Assembly: GCA_002007465.1 (NCBI GenBank)
Contig: LNAC01000751.1
Location: forward strand, 72,001 to 136,000
From: Ailurus styani
Lineage: Eukaryota; Chordata; Mammalia; Carnivora; Ailuridae
Direction of reading: 5' to 3'
Length of the DNA: 64,000 nt
A model generated the notes under the pieces. That model saw only the letters and a list, made by a program, of their open reading frames with translations. It was not told where the DNA came from and searched no databases. Positions 47,551-61,849 of the stretch are shown piece after piece. Each line of letters opens with the position of its first letter. Within the stretch, counting starts at the first letter, position 1. Both the position numbers and the translations under genes were made by a program.

Positions 47551-47745
47551 GATTTTTTAAAAAAGATTTTATTTATTTATTTGAGAGAGAGAGAGAGAAA
47601 GAGAGAGCATGAGAAAGGAGGTGGTCAGAGGTAGAAGCAGACTCCCCGTGGAGCTGGGAGCCTCTTCTGGGACTTGATCCCCCAATTCCGGAACCATGAC
47701 CTGAGCAGAAGGCAGTCGCTCATCCAACTGAGCCACCCAGGCCCC
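47551..47745 (-). mobile_element. CAN SINE, unit B
   Basis: Orthologue of 37,620-37,820, ending GAGCCACCCAGGCCCCC. Confidence 0.9.
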
Positions 47746-47909
47746 CATGAGTTGCATAATTCTTCTCCCTCCCTTTTTTGTTCAGATTCAGTATATTCCT
47801 ATATTTTGCCTTCTATATAACAAAGTCATCCTTCTGCATCTTCCAGCCTACTCTTTACAAGAACCCTGTTTCTAATCGCGTTAATTGCATTGCTCCTGTT
47901 TCGTTTTTT

Positions 47910-48116
47910 AAAAAGAATTTATCCATCTATCTTTTTATTTATTTGTTTATTTGACACAAAGAGAGAGACAGCAAGAGAGGTACCACCAACAGGAGGAGTG
48001 GGAGACAGAGATGCAGGCTTCCAGCAGAGCAGGGAGCCCTTTAGGGGGTCTCCTTCCAGGACATCGTGACTTGTGCAGAAAGCAGCAGCTTAACAACTGA
48101 GCCACCCAGGCGCCAC
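47910..48116 (-). mobile_element. CAN SINE, unit B
   Basis: Orthologue of 37,990-38,181, ending GAGCCACCCAGGCGCC. Confidence 0.9.
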
Positions 48117-48153
48117 CCCTTTTTTTTTTCACTTTCTAAAATATTTATATATT

Positions 48154-48336
48154 GGGTGCCTGGGTGGCTCAGCTGGTTAGGCTACTGCCTTTGGCTCAGG
48201 TCATGATCCCGGAGTCTAGGAATCTAGTCTTGTATAGGGCTCCCAGCCTCCATGGGGGGTCTGCTTCTCCCTCTGACCTTCTCGCCATTCTCAAAAGGGC
48301 TCTCTCACTCTCTCAAATGAATAAATAGAAACTTAA
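48154..48336 (+). mobile_element. CAN SINE, unit B
   Basis: Orthologue of 38,217-38,403, with head GGGTGCCTGGGTGGCTCAGC. Confidence 0.9.
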
Positions 48337-48515
48337 AAAAAATTTATATATCTGAGGGGGGATCAGAAAAGTACAGGTGGGAGCTACAAAGAAAGAAATA
48401 TAAGGAGGCATCACACTGAGTGCAGAGCCTGATTTGAAGCTGGATCCCCGGACCCTGAGATCAAGACCTGAGCAGAAACCAAGAGTTAGTGACTTAACTG
48501 AGCACTCATGCACCC
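48337..48515 (-). mobile_element. CAN SINE, old, unit B
   Basis: Orthologue of the diverged reverse SINE at 38,404. Confidence 0.75.
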
Positions 48516-48529
48516 AATTATTTTTCAAT

Positions 48530-49705
48530 TATTAGCTCTGTGGTAAAGTTCTCACTATTCCTTCCTCAACCCTTTCAGTATCCTTCTGACTGATGCTTTA
48601 AATTCTCCATCAAGCACTGTTACTCCTGTTCCAATTAGATCCCTGGCTGTGGCCCTATTTGCTTGTTTTCTTCGGGATAAATTCTTTTCATCTTGGCATT
48701 CTGTCTAATTCTCTATCTTCCTCTGTACATTAGAAAATCCCATGATGTGTCCTGCTATATCCTTCAGCCCAGGGGTCTGCAGAGACTCTTCCTTGACTGT
48801 TATGGGCAGTGTTTGCTGCCTGGCCTGACTGTGGCCACTTTCAACTAGGTGAGCTCTGCTCTGCTTGTGAGAGGAGACCTGACATCACCTCCACCAGAAC
48901 TGAGGCCCTGCAGAACTCTGCTCAGGAGAGGTGATGTGGGCAGGGGCTGACCTTGCTGAGCCTGAGGCAAGCCTCACTGAGAAGGGCAGTCCCCTCAGAT
49001 CACAGTGGGGTGGGGCTTCCTGCAAGCAAGGCAGACAGCCAGTGTCCCTGCTGAGTGAGGCTCTGTGTTCATGCTCCAGGACAGGAGAGGGAAATGGTGC
49101 CATCCAACTCCTGTGTTCTTGCAGACACATCTCACAGAATGTGTCCTCTCAGGAATATGCTCCTAGACAACTGAATTCTCCCCCACTGTGTGCCCCAGGT
49201 GTTCTTCAGTTGGCTGTTTCCACCTGTGTGCCCCCAGGTTGTTTGCCAGCCTTCTCTCCAGGAGCGCCCTAGGGCCCTCTTGGCTCCATCACGTCCAAAT
49301 CTGCGGACCATTAGAACAACAGGCTTGAAGACATGCTAGTTCCAAGAACTCATGAAATTCAGCCCCTCTCCCTTTCCAAGCCAATGGCTTTGGGGAAATC
49401 TTCTCACTCACTCCCTGGAATGCTCCTGTCATGCCACCTACTCCACAACCAGGGCTCCGTGCCCTCCACAATGCTATACTCCTTTTCTCCCTAAACCATG
49501 TCTCCAAACTACCCACCATCTGCCATGTGGCCTCTTCTCCCCTTTTACTTGGAGAGTTTGTCCTGTCACTCTTCAACCCAATGTCTGGGGAATTTAAGAT
49601 GATTTGATGTTTACCGAGTGGTGTTCATGATGCATCATGAGTCTAGGATCCTCCTAGCCTAGTGCCATTTCTTCTTCTGGGGAATCCTTATCGTTATAAT
49701 CCTGT
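48530..49705 (-). mobile_element. L1-like 5-prime UTR block, unit B (tentative)
   Basis: It is practically identical to 38.59-39.77 kb; only isolated substitutions were noticed over about 1.2 kb. That is clearly more similar than the neighbouring SINE cluster. Confidence 0.4.
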
Positions 49706-49721
49706 TAAAACTCATACTGAG

Positions 49722-49887
49722 GGCATCTCAATCTTCAAGCGTCTGCTGTCTGCTCAGGTAATGATCTCAGAGTCCCGGGAATGAGCCCCACATCAGGCTC
49801 ACTGCTCAGCGGGGAGCCTGCTTCCTCCTGTGTCTACCTGTGATGTCTGTCAAATACATAAATAAAATTTTTTTTAATTAAAAAAAA
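49722..49887 (+). mobile_element. CAN SINE, diverged, unit B
   Basis: Orthologue of 39,785-39,963 without the duplicated TCTGTCAAAT or the N. Confidence 0.8.
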
Positions 49888-50089
49888 GAAACAGATGCTG
49901 AATGACACAGAACTCATGGTCAGCAGTGGAAGGTGCGTGAGGGGAAGGGTTAAAGAGGGATGGGGATTAAGGAGCACACCTGTCCTGATGAGCAAGGCAT
50001 GAGGTACAGAACTGTCAAATCACTATATTGTACACCTAAAACTAAGAAAACTCTTTATGTTAACTAGAATTAAAATAAAACATTACAGG

Positions 50090-50168
50090 GCGCCTGAGTA
50101 GCTCAGTGGGTTAAAACCTCTGCCTTCGGCTCAGGTCATGATCTCAGGGTCCTGGCACCCAGGCCCAT
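50090..50168 (+). mobile_element. CAN SINE 5-prime half cut by the unit B/C junction
   Basis: It matches 40,168 onward up to CCTGGCACCCAGGCCCA and then switches to sequence homologous to 31,703 of unit A. Confidence 0.9.
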
Positions 50169-50704
50169 GAACACCTACTTCACGGTAACTTACATCAACG
50201 TTACAACCATTAGCTTCTCCACTGAGATTTCCTTCGTATGTTGTATGTTATACGGTCCTTCATCTGCCATGGAACATCAGGGGTGCAAGACTCCCACCTG
50301 ATGCAGCAGGACACCTAACATCTTTGATGGAGCACCAGTCACGTGCACTCACACGCCCACTAGGAATAAAAGAATTCTCTGAAGAGATTTCAGAGTAAAA
50401 TAAACTAATATTGTTAGTCACAAATCTCAAATAAGGTCAATGTAAAACACTTAAAAACTATATTGAAATTAAACATATGTAAAAGTCCATCCACAAAATC
50501 TGTGGAAATAGCATGTACATTTTCTGTCTTTGACTCTGATTTTTCCTTATAATAACTATGTTCATACAGAGTACTGTCTGAATACAGTGAATAATGTATT
50601 CCTTTTACTTGATTTCTTACATTTATTGGAATGTAATGTTCAATTAAATAGTCTTCTCAATATTTTTCTCTTTCAAGTTACTTTCTTTAATGCACTCTCT
50701 GGCG

Positions 50705-51462
50705 TTTGCTCCACTGTACACTAAAATGAAGGTCTTTCCACATTCATTATGTCCCAAGGGTTTGAATCTAGTAGGCACTTGGTGATACTGAGTAGGATTG
50801 AACTTCAAAAAGGCTTGTCCAATTTCTATACATTTTACAGTTTTGGTCCTAGATGATAACTGTGATGTTAAGGTGGGACTTCCAGGGAGAGGTCGGACAC
50901 AGCCTTTGTATGTGTATACTTACTCTCCTAGATAAAATCTCTGATATGGAGTAAGGGAGGGGCAGTCTTTAGGCATTTTCTCATAAACATTACATTTGCT
51001 GGTTTCTCTCCAGCATGAATTCTGTGATGTCCCATGAGGGTTGTTTGCCTGTTAGAAGCTTTGCCACATTCATCAGGTGTCTTTCCTCTATGAATTCTCT
51101 GTTTAGTAAGGTGTGCATGCTGGACAAAGGCCTTGCCACAGGGCGCCTGGGTGGCTCAGTGGGTTAAAGCCTCTGCCTTCGGCTCAGGTCACGATCTCAG
51201 GGTCCTGGGATCGAGGCCCGCATCGGGCTCCCTGCTCAGTGGGGAGCCTGCTTCCCCCTCTCTCTCTCTGCCTGCCTCTCTGCCTGCTTGTGATCTGATC
51301 TCTCTCTCTGTCAAATAAATAAATAAAATCTTTAAAAAAAAAAAAAAAGGCCTTGCCACATTCATTATATTTGTAAGGTTATTGTCCAATATGAGTTCAC
51401 TGATGTGCAGTAAGGGGTGACCACTCAACCGATTTTTCTCACAGGCTTTACATTGTTAAGGT
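50705..51462 (-). pseudogene. Fossil zinc fingers downstream of copy C, split by a SINE
   Basis: The same decayed finger series follows the shared TAG. Here it is interrupted by a young plus-strand SINE at 51,141-51,345, flanked by a 15-bp target duplication inside a fossil GKAF motif. The insertion is absent from the other two copies. Confidence 0.7.
51141..51345 (+). mobile_element. CAN SINE with target duplication, private to unit C
   Basis: A full young SINE inserted into a fossil finger. AAAGGCCTTGCCACA is duplicated (51,126-51,140 and 51,346-51,360). Units A and B have the empty site. Confidence 0.97.
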
Positions 51463-51464
51463 TT

Positions 51465-53839
<2,375 letters not shown>

Positions 53840-53868
53840 CTGAAAGATACCGAATAAAAGTAAAATCA
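53840..53868 (-). promoter_or_regulatory. Splice acceptor of zinc-finger terminal exon, copy C
   Basis: The acceptor is kept unchanged in the nonsense-bearing copy, with AG at 53,841-53,840 and 71 open bases before Met 53,768. Confidence 0.65.
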
Positions 53869-54890
53869 TTGCACTTACTACATTCAGATGAATATACTGA
53901 TGACTTCTAATATAGAATCTTCAAGTCAATCAGACAATGTCAGAAAGACGGCTGAAAAGGGACCATCAGGACTTCATTCCTCCGTGGACGCGTTTCACTG
54001 CACACAATGTACTGACCACATAGCCTAACAGATAATGCTGTGCTATGGGCATGGGTAGCACAAATCGCTTTCCTGTATCTCTAATAACCAGGGAAAGGGA
54101 CACATGAGCGCCAAATTAGTAGAAAGACGGAAAATGAAATAGAAAATAGAAATGAACCAAAGAGAATACACTAAAAATAGGAACGTATCAAGTACAGGAA
54201 GAGCGGTTTGTCAGAAAAGATCAACAATGACAGCCCGTGAAATAAATTAAGAATAACAGAGAAAAGACGGACTAAAAGGAGACGTGAAGAAGTGAAAGCA
54301 GACACAGTTTAACTGACCCGAGGAATAAGTCATTGTAAGAGGCAACAATGGGTAATCGGTGCCAACAAATTCATACCAAAACATGAGTATAAATTAAAAA
54401 AAAAATGTATAACCAACATAGACTCCATCATTCAGAAAAATTTAAAAAAAATCACTACTTATCTACAACCACGAAGCTGAATGAAGGAGGAAGAAAAGAA
54501 AAAACTCCCACCAAACAAAAACTGTGCGCCAGATGAATTCACTGGATGTGCAAACAGACACTGAAGGAGAAAGGACTTCAAATCTCCTGAAACATTTCAA
54601 AGGAGTCAAGATCAGAGAAACTAGCAGAACACTCTGTCTGTGGTACCAGCATTACCAGCTTATCCAGGCCAGAAGACGCTACAAGTAACACAAGTAACAA
54701 AGTACTACCTGTGAGGAATATGCACTCATAGTCCACAATAAAATAGAGCCAACTGCATCAAAGCACATGTTCCCATTTTAGAAGATAATCACGTGGGAAA
54801 ACGTTCTGGAACTAAGGGTGTTCCAACATAGAGAAAACCATAAATTGAAGATTCCACATTAACAGAATGAAGACCAAAAATGACATGATC

Positions 54891-55069
54891 GAGGCACCTG
54901 GGTGGCTCAGGTGGTTAAGGGACTGCCTTCCACCCAGGTCATGATCCCGGAGTCCTGGGATCCAGTTCCGCATCGGGCTCCCGCTCCACGGGGAGTCAGC
55001 TGCTCCCTCTGACGTTCTCCTCGCTCGTGCTCTCTCTTTCTCTCTCTCTCATAAATAAAATCTTAAGAA
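54891..55069 (+). mobile_element. CAN SINE, unit C
   Basis: Orthologue of 35,957 and 46,458 (GAGGCACCTGGGTGGCTCAG). Confidence 0.9.
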
Positions 55070-55977
55070 AAAGTACGTGATCATATTAAGTGAGACAGAA
55101 TACAAACATCGGCATATTGGACATGTCCTGTGAAAAACACTCCAATTAGAAAAAGAAGGAACCCGCTGAACCTAATGAACGCCATAGATGTATCAAAAGC
55201 TGAAACCTATTCAGTAGTCAAGACTGCAAGCTTCTCCTCTATGATCAGAACATAATAAAGTGACCCCATCACTGCCTTTCAAAATAGTACTGGACATTTT
55301 AGTCAGATCAATTATGCAACCAAAAATACAGTAAAGGAATCCAAACTGAGAAAAAAACAGTGACCCCATCTCTTTTCACAGATGACATAATTATAGAAAT
55401 CCCTAAAAAAAAATCTTAATTTTTTACTGTTTTTTGTCATTGTATTGTTTTCTTATGCCAGTTTTTCCCTAGTAGAATTAGCATTTTAATTTTTTTTCCG
55501 TTACACAGAGTAAAGAAAAATGTTGGCATAAACAACTTACTTTCCACCAGAAGAACTCGGAAAGGAAGAAAGTTAGATGAAATTTAGTAGAGGAATGAAA
55601 TACCAGAGAAAAATCTGATATAAATAAAATAAATACCAGATTAACACTAACAGAACACTGAAAGTAACACCCATTTCAATTAAAAAATCAAACTGGCCAT
55701 GGTTTAACTACAAAACCATTACGTACTAACAAATCAGGTAATTTAGAAGAAAAGCCCAGGTAATTCCTAAAAATAGGTAAGTTATTAAGACTAAATTAGG
55801 AACCTTCAACCAAAGGAATGGGAAATCTCCTTAGACCAATTAACAGGCATGAAAAGTTGAATTTGGAATCAATACTCTCCCAGCACAGAAAAGCCGAAGA
55901 CCTAGGAATCGTACTACATTTGATGAAGTCAATGAGTTCCCTACACCAAATCATGAGTTGCATAATTCTTTTTTTTT

Positions 55978-56000
55978 TAAGATTTTTTAAGATTTTATTT

Positions 56001-56049
<49 letters not shown>

Positions 56050-56196
56050 AGAGAGAGCCTGAGAGAGGAGGTGGTCAGAGGTAGAAGCAGACTCCCCGTG
56101 GAGCTGGGAGCCCCTCCTGGGACTCGATTCCCCAATTCCAGGATCATGACCCAAACAGAAGGCAGTCACTCAACCAACTGAGCCACCCAAGCGCCC
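55978..56196 (-). mobile_element. CAN SINE with expanded GA repeat, unit C
   Basis: Orthologue of 37,620 and 47,551. The GA tract near the tail has expanded to about 45 bp (56,004-56,047). Confidence 0.9.
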
Positions 56197-56369
56197 CGTG
56201 AGTTGAATAATTCTTCTCCCTCCCTCATTTGTTCAGATTCAATATTTTCCTATATTTTGCCTTCTATATAACAAAGTCATCCTTCTGCATCTTCCAGCCT
56301 ACTCTTTACAAGAACCTTGTGTCTAATCGCGCTTATTTCATTATTCATCTATTTCTTTTTTTTTTTTTA

Positions 56370-56389
56370 AAGAATTTATCTATCTATGT

Positions 56390-56428
<39 letters not shown>

Positions 56429-56580
56429 TCAAGAGCGGGACCACGAACAGGGGGAGTGGGAGACGGAGAAGCAGGCTTCCTGCAGAGCAGGGAGCCCTTT
56501 AGGGGTCTCGATGCCAGGACCCTGGGATCATGACCTGTGCGGACAGCAGCCGCTTAACAACTGAGCCACCCTGGCGCCCC
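56370..56580 (-). mobile_element. CAN SINE with GA repeat, unit C
   Basis: Orthologue of 37,990 and 47,910. A GA run at 56,394-56,421 is longer than in the other units. Confidence 0.9.
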
Positions 56581-56614
56581 CATCCATTTCACTTTTTAAA
56601 AGATTTATATATTG

Positions 56615-56690
56615 GGCGCCTGGTGGCTCAGCTGGTTAGGCTGCCTTCAGCTCAGGTCATGATCCTGGGGTCGCGGAATCGAGTCCCTGA
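56615..56690 (+). mobile_element. CAN SINE 5-prime part at the right edge of unit C
   Basis: It matches 38,217 onward (GGCGCCTGGTGGCTCAGC) until CGGAATCGAGTCCC, where homology to the other units stops. Confidence 0.85.
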
Positions 56691-57560
56691 TCAGTATGTA
56701 GAGTCAGGGTTTGAATCTGGGTGCCCTACACGGGAACATGAGGCACACGGGACAAACACCTTTCTAAAAGGTGATCCGTGTTTGGATTCTCTTTCCTCTT
56801 GGACTCTCAAATGGTGCACCCAGCTGTCCTCACACAGAACAGCTTCCACAAACGGACACTTCAAAGTGAACATCCCAGCCCACACCACACATATCAGTCC
56901 TGAGCGGCTTTCTGGTTGACGACTCAGAATCAGACACAAGGGACAGGCATCCAAGGTAAAATACAGGAAAGGGCCAACACACACGAGTCTGCTTTCACAC
57001 CTGGAGAACCAAGACTACACACCTGTGTGTCTGCCTACATTACCCAGAGGCTACCACCTTTCCTGAAGAACACAACTAAACACGTGTGCCCAGATACAGG
57101 TCTCAAGGTGTAGTCCCTAGACAGCCCCGGAGACTGGGTAAGAAAGGACAGGTGGGGGCTGCGCCCCGGAACTACTGACACGGTGACGTGAGGCACAGCA
57201 ATGCAAGACTTCCAAGAGCTGCTGGTGACTCTGACCCAGGCCAATTTTGACAACCTCTACAGGAACCACGTCACAGGTCAATCCTGAGTTATCCACGCAG
57301 AAGTCACTCTCAAAAACCCTCTACACTTGTGATGTTAAGTGTTGTGGCACGCGTGCGTGCGTGCAGACACACACACACACCATACACAACACACATTTCC
57401 TTCATTCATTACTAAATCTGACTCTAGCAGAATCTATCTTGGCTTCCTCCTCTTCCATCTCTCTCTCCTCTACCCTCCTTGAGCTTACTAACATCACCCC
57501 AGATACACTTTAGATCACATTCCTGAAGGACCGCAACCCAAATTTAAGTCAATTGGAACG
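56691..57560. other. Unassigned sequence right of the array
   Basis: Unique-looking sequence with a short CA/GC-repeat (57,352-57,380). No exon could be recognised on the minus strand, where the 5-prime exons of the zinc-finger genes would lie. Confidence 0.5.
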
Positions 57561-57742
57561 GGGGTTCCTGGGTGGCTCTGTTGGTTAATCGGCCCCTCTT
57601 GGCTACAGCTCCGGTCATGATCTCAGGGTCCTGGGTTCGATCACCTCACCTCATCAGCTCTGCACTCAGCTGCAAGTCTGCTTCAGGATTCTCGCTCTCT
57701 GCCTCTTCCCTCTACTCACTCGTGTGCTCTAAAATAAACATT
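57561..57742 (+). mobile_element. CAN SINE, old
   Basis: A diverged SINE (GGGGTTCCTGGGTGGCTCTG). The tail is the target of the next element. Confidence 0.8.
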
Positions 57743-57748
57743 TCTTTA

Positions 57749-57953
57749 TTTTTTTTTAAAGACTTTATTTATTTATTTGACACACAGAGAGAGAGATTGC
57801 AAGTAGGCAGAGAGGCAGGCAGAGAGACAGGGAGAGGAGGAAACAGACTCCCTGCTGAGCAGGGAGCCCGATGCGGGCCTCGATCCCAGGACCCTGAGAT
57901 CATGACCTGAGCCGAAAGCAGAGGCTTTAACCCACTGAGCCACCCAGGCGCCC
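57749..57953 (-). mobile_element. CAN SINE with target duplication
   Basis: A reverse SINE flanked by AAATAAACATTTCTTTA and AAATAAACGTTTCTTTA (57,732-57,748 and 57,954-57,970). Confidence 0.95.
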
Positions 57954-57984
57954 AAATAAACGTTTCTTTAAAAGGCGGGGGGGG

Positions 57985-58165
57985 GGCTGGGGGGCTCCAA
58001 GGTTCCTAGTGGATTAAACTTCCAACTCTGCTTCAGATCAGGTCACGATCCCAGGGTCGTGAGACTGAGCCCTGTGTCAGGCTTCGAGATCAGTAGGGAG
58101 TGTGCTTGAGATTCTCTCTCCCTCTGCCTCTCCCCTGAACTCTCTGTAAAATACGTACATACATC
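57985..58165 (+). mobile_element. CAN SINE, very diverged
   Basis: GGCTGGGGGGCTCCAAGG head-like text, CAGGTCACGATCCCAGGGTC B-box region, CT-rich end. Confidence 0.7.
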
Positions 58166-59040
58166 TTTTTTGTTGTTGTTGTTAAGTGAATTGGAACTTA
58201 GGTAAATGTTTTTTCAGGTAAGAGAAGAAATGCATGAAAGACATCAATAACGTTATGGATTATACAGTGTTGAATATAGTATTCTCACTATAAATCTGTA
58301 TTTGATTTTTACTCTAAGACCATAAAAAACGGCAGGTTTAAACAGCTCTTCATCAGCACCCAATTTGCATGCAGCGTAAGATCCCTATGCACTGAGATTA
58401 AGGGTACTCTCAGTATCAGGGCTTTTTTGAAAAGGCTAGTTTCAGGGCAAAGTGTCATTGCCTTTGTGCAAGACACTGTGAAAGAATGTGAAGAAAAGGA
58501 GACATTCACAAACATCTCCCACGTCCAGCTCCGCTACAGGTATGTCCTTCAACTTAGACTGACCCTTGTGCCAGATCTGGTCAATGGCACAGAGGGAGCA
58601 GTGCCTTGGGGAGGATGGCTTTCCCTGAATGAGAACAGAAATGGTTCAAAGCAAATTCCCTATGTCCTACCAGATTTAAGGTGTCTCCTTTGCTGCAAGG
58701 AACATGGATTGATCTCTGGTGGGGGCGTAATTATCCTGGGGCCAAGAAAATTCAAGGAGAAGCACAATGGCTCAGGGTGGACAATACCAGGAAGAAGACA
58801 TGGGGAAATCAGATTATACTCTAGGGTGTCTGAGCTATTTTAGAATTTGTGAGCAACTACCAACTCACTGGATATGTAAATATCCAAAATTAGACACCTT
58901 TCTTCTATGTACGCAACAGACTTTTCATGGTATTGCCGACCACAGCAGAACAGCTACTGAAAAAGGAAGGTTTCTCCTTCAATCGATCCCGTGTTCAAGG
59001 TGAGTGTACCATGCTACCCAACTTAATTTTATCAATTTCT
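58166..59040. other. Unassigned sequence with a 138-codon plus-strand frame
   Basis: A plus-strand frame at 58,427-58,843 has a donor-like CTACAGGTATGT at about 58,535 but no recognisable domain, acceptor or conserved copy. No gene is called. Confidence 0.4.
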
Positions 59041-59049
59041 ACAGCTCAT

Positions 59050-60150
59050 AAAAATCCTCTTTTCGCTCAGGTCAGGAGGGGTGTAGGGATAGCGTGGGCT
59101 CTGGAAGAACTTAAGGACAGCTACCCCGAATGGGAGAAGGCTGTCTCAAGCAGCAAGGGTCACTGCTGGTGATCGGCGTCTCAACGCATCAGTGCCCTGC
59201 ACATAGATCAGAGCACAGGACTAGACTCATCGCAGGGCTGAGTGGAAGGGAGGGAGAGCCCTGCCCACCTCAGCTCAGCACCCCTGGATGGTCACCCATC
59301 TGTACTGGAACAGACCTACACTGGGTTCTATTCCTGGGACACCAATGCTTTGTGGAACCACAACACACACGTGGCTGGTTCTCACTAGTAGTGCCCAGCC
59401 ACCGTCTGCGTCCTCAACATCTCCTCTGTCATGTGACATCTTTAACCTGTGCCCACCAAGTTTAAATCATCCAAAACCCCCTCCTCTCCATCCTCTCCAT
59501 GTATGTGGGCCTCGGAAAGGACAATGATCTCTGTCATCCAACAGCATCTTCTCCTCAGGACTAGCGGGGAAGACATTCAAACGTGAGGAAAGCATCGGAC
59601 TTCACAGAAAATCCCATTTCCCAAGGCGGCGTCTCTGGCACATTCGCTCATCACGAGTCGCTTCCTAAGGCCTTGCAGTGACCCAAGGGAGCTCTCTGCC
59701 CGATCTTTTTTCACACTTCAAGAGTCCACCGTATTTCATTTTCATGAATGAAAATTGATTTTCAATTTTTCAAATATGCTGATATGACAAACTGTGGTAT
59801 CAGCATATTTATCTGTCCTCACAACTCTCTGAATCCTGTGGCCCACTGAGGGCTGTTTGTCCTTCCAGTGCAGCGGTGACAACACTATATTTAAACCTCA
59901 GATACGGCCTGTTACCAACCATTCACGACTGAACTAGAAAATTCCGAGCTTCTCGGAAAGCCCTGCAAGGGCCTGCCTGGCTCCCAGGGGAGGGGGAGAG
60001 CAGGGACAATGGGGTTTCCGTAACACAGGAGGGAAAGTCAGCTGGGACGGCTCCATCACTGGAACAGAGAGGACACAGAAGAACGGGACAGGATTTGGAA
60101 AGAAAAGTACAATTTTTCTTTCTAGATTCATAGTCAGTAGTGTGGCCTTG
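59050..60150 (+). repeat. Paralogous intergenic block Y, copy 4
   Basis: It is collinear with 11.47-12.36 kb (GCTTCCTAAGGCCTTGCAGTGACC, GGACAATGGGGTTTCCGTAA against GTGACAATGGGGTTTCCTTAA) and, less clearly, with the unit A and B blocks. Confidence 0.65.
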
Positions 60151-60241
60151 GAGAGGGGTCCTCTCCCCACATGAAGAATTCATGTCACTGTTTCAACCTA
60201 GACATGTTTCTTCTCTTATGTTGGGCTGCACCATCACTCCT

Positions 60242-60398
60242 TTTTTTTTTTTTTAAGATTTTATTTATTTATTTGACAGAGAGAGAGAGATTACAAGCTG
60301 AGCAGGGAGCCCGATGTGGGCCTCGATCCCAGGACCCTGAGATCATGACCTGAGCCGAAGGCAGAGGCTTTAACCCACTGAGCCACCCAGGCGCCCCC
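60242..60398 (-). mobile_element. CAN SINE with internal deletion and target duplication
   Basis: A reverse SINE lacking part of the CT/GA-rich middle. GCACCATCACTCCT and GCGCCATCACTCCT flank it (60,228-60,241 and 60,399-60,412). Confidence 0.93.
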
Positions 60399-60412
60399 GC
60401 GCCATCACTCCT

Positions 60413-61300
60413 AACAGAAGACTGCTTTCTTTTTAAGTTAGAACATCTACTCAGCACCCAGCCCTGTCCCATTGTTCTTCCCTTCAAAGAAGTGTTAAAA
60501 AATAATAATAATAAATAAGCCATGACTCATTAAGTCTCCACATTTTTACCTAATCAAATTGTTACAGTAAAATAACCAACTTGGATGATGTCACTTCCAA
60601 GAAGGGAAAAGAATAGAAACTAAAGAACTCTGACTTCTCCAATCGCAAAGGAAAAATGAAGTGTATCAATTTAACTACATGGAATTTATTATGCTCCCTG
60701 GAGAATTACTCTCACATTTAAATTAAGTTTTGAATACCATGTCATTCCATGGGAACTATTGTGAAAATCTCTGATCAAGGCAGGTAAGCGACAGTTCAAC
60801 ACTGGAATAAGGAAAACGAAGTAGATCCTACGGGAGTAAGACCCAGGTAATACAGGAGATGATTTGCATGGGGAGATTCTCAAACTAAGATACATGAGAT
60901 GTAGGAAACAAAAATTCAACACAATATGGAGAAAACTATTTCTATGATGAATCAATAAACTTTTTGTTTGCAAGGAAATCAATTTTCAAACACGGAAATG
61001 ACCTCGTTTCAACCAAGATTCCTTTTCCGTCTGAAGATAGACACACACACACATACATATGTACAGGTGCTTCTTCCTAGTTAGTTCTGTTACTCAAAAA
61101 TCTATCTTTAGCTTAATATAACACATTGCATTCTCTGCACATCAAAAGCGTAAAACTCTACATGTGTTCTCTATGCTCAACAACAGGAGAAAAAAATAGG
61201 GTAAAATTTTATCAATAGTCCTTGAGAATTCTGTAGCTATGGCTTATTATATTTGTAGTGACTTTGTTCAATTCGCACTTGTTAAGTACAACCCCTGGGC
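60413..61300. other. Unassigned AT-rich sequence
   Basis: No gene or SINE. A short CA repeat lies at 61,041-61,052. Possibly old L1. Confidence 0.45.
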
Positions 61301-61510
61301 ATTAAATGGTGATCTATGGTTCAGTACAAGAAAAACTAACATTTACAAAAATCATTCATGACAATTTTATCAAAATCTTAGCAATAAAAAACTTACACAT
61401 ACTGCAATAGAGAAACATACTCAAAACCATTCTATGAGATCAGCATTACCCTGATACCAAAGCACTATAAACATAATGCCAAAAGATAAAAGGCTAGTTT
61501 ATCTGATGAA
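61300..61510 (+). mobile_element. Old L1 ORF2 fragment
   Basis: CCATTCTATGAGATCAGCAT followed by TACCCTGATACCAAAGC is typical L1 ORF2 text. It is short and decayed. Confidence 0.6.
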
Positions 61511-61849
61511 AGCTTTGCTACTCTGGCTTTCCTTGGACATCCATCTGCATGTACAAAATATAGTCAAAGGGAAAAAAGAAACACACTGAAAATAATTATC
61601 CCTCTCAAGAGATCCATCTCCCCTGGAACCCTTTCAGGTCTATGAACAAATACAGGTAACCACTGAATAACATGCTTTGGATCAGTAAGGGTCCACTTAC
61701 GCACAGGTTTGTCTTGATAAATACAGTGCCTTACTGTAAATGTGTTTTCTCTTCATTATGACTGCCTTCGTATTTTATTTGCTCAAATTACTTCATTATA
61801 AAAATATGGTATATAGTACAGACCACATACAAAGAACAGGATGACTGAT

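Noticed and set aside
56004..56421. GA microsatellites, plus short CA runs at 13,842, 57,358 and 61,041
   Set aside because: Ordinary simple repeats, mostly SINE-derived. No further interest beyond length variation between units.
58427..58843. 138-codon plus-strand frame with a donor-like CAGGTATGT
   Set aside because: No recognisable family, no convincing acceptor, and no conserved copy elsewhere in the window. Left as unassigned.
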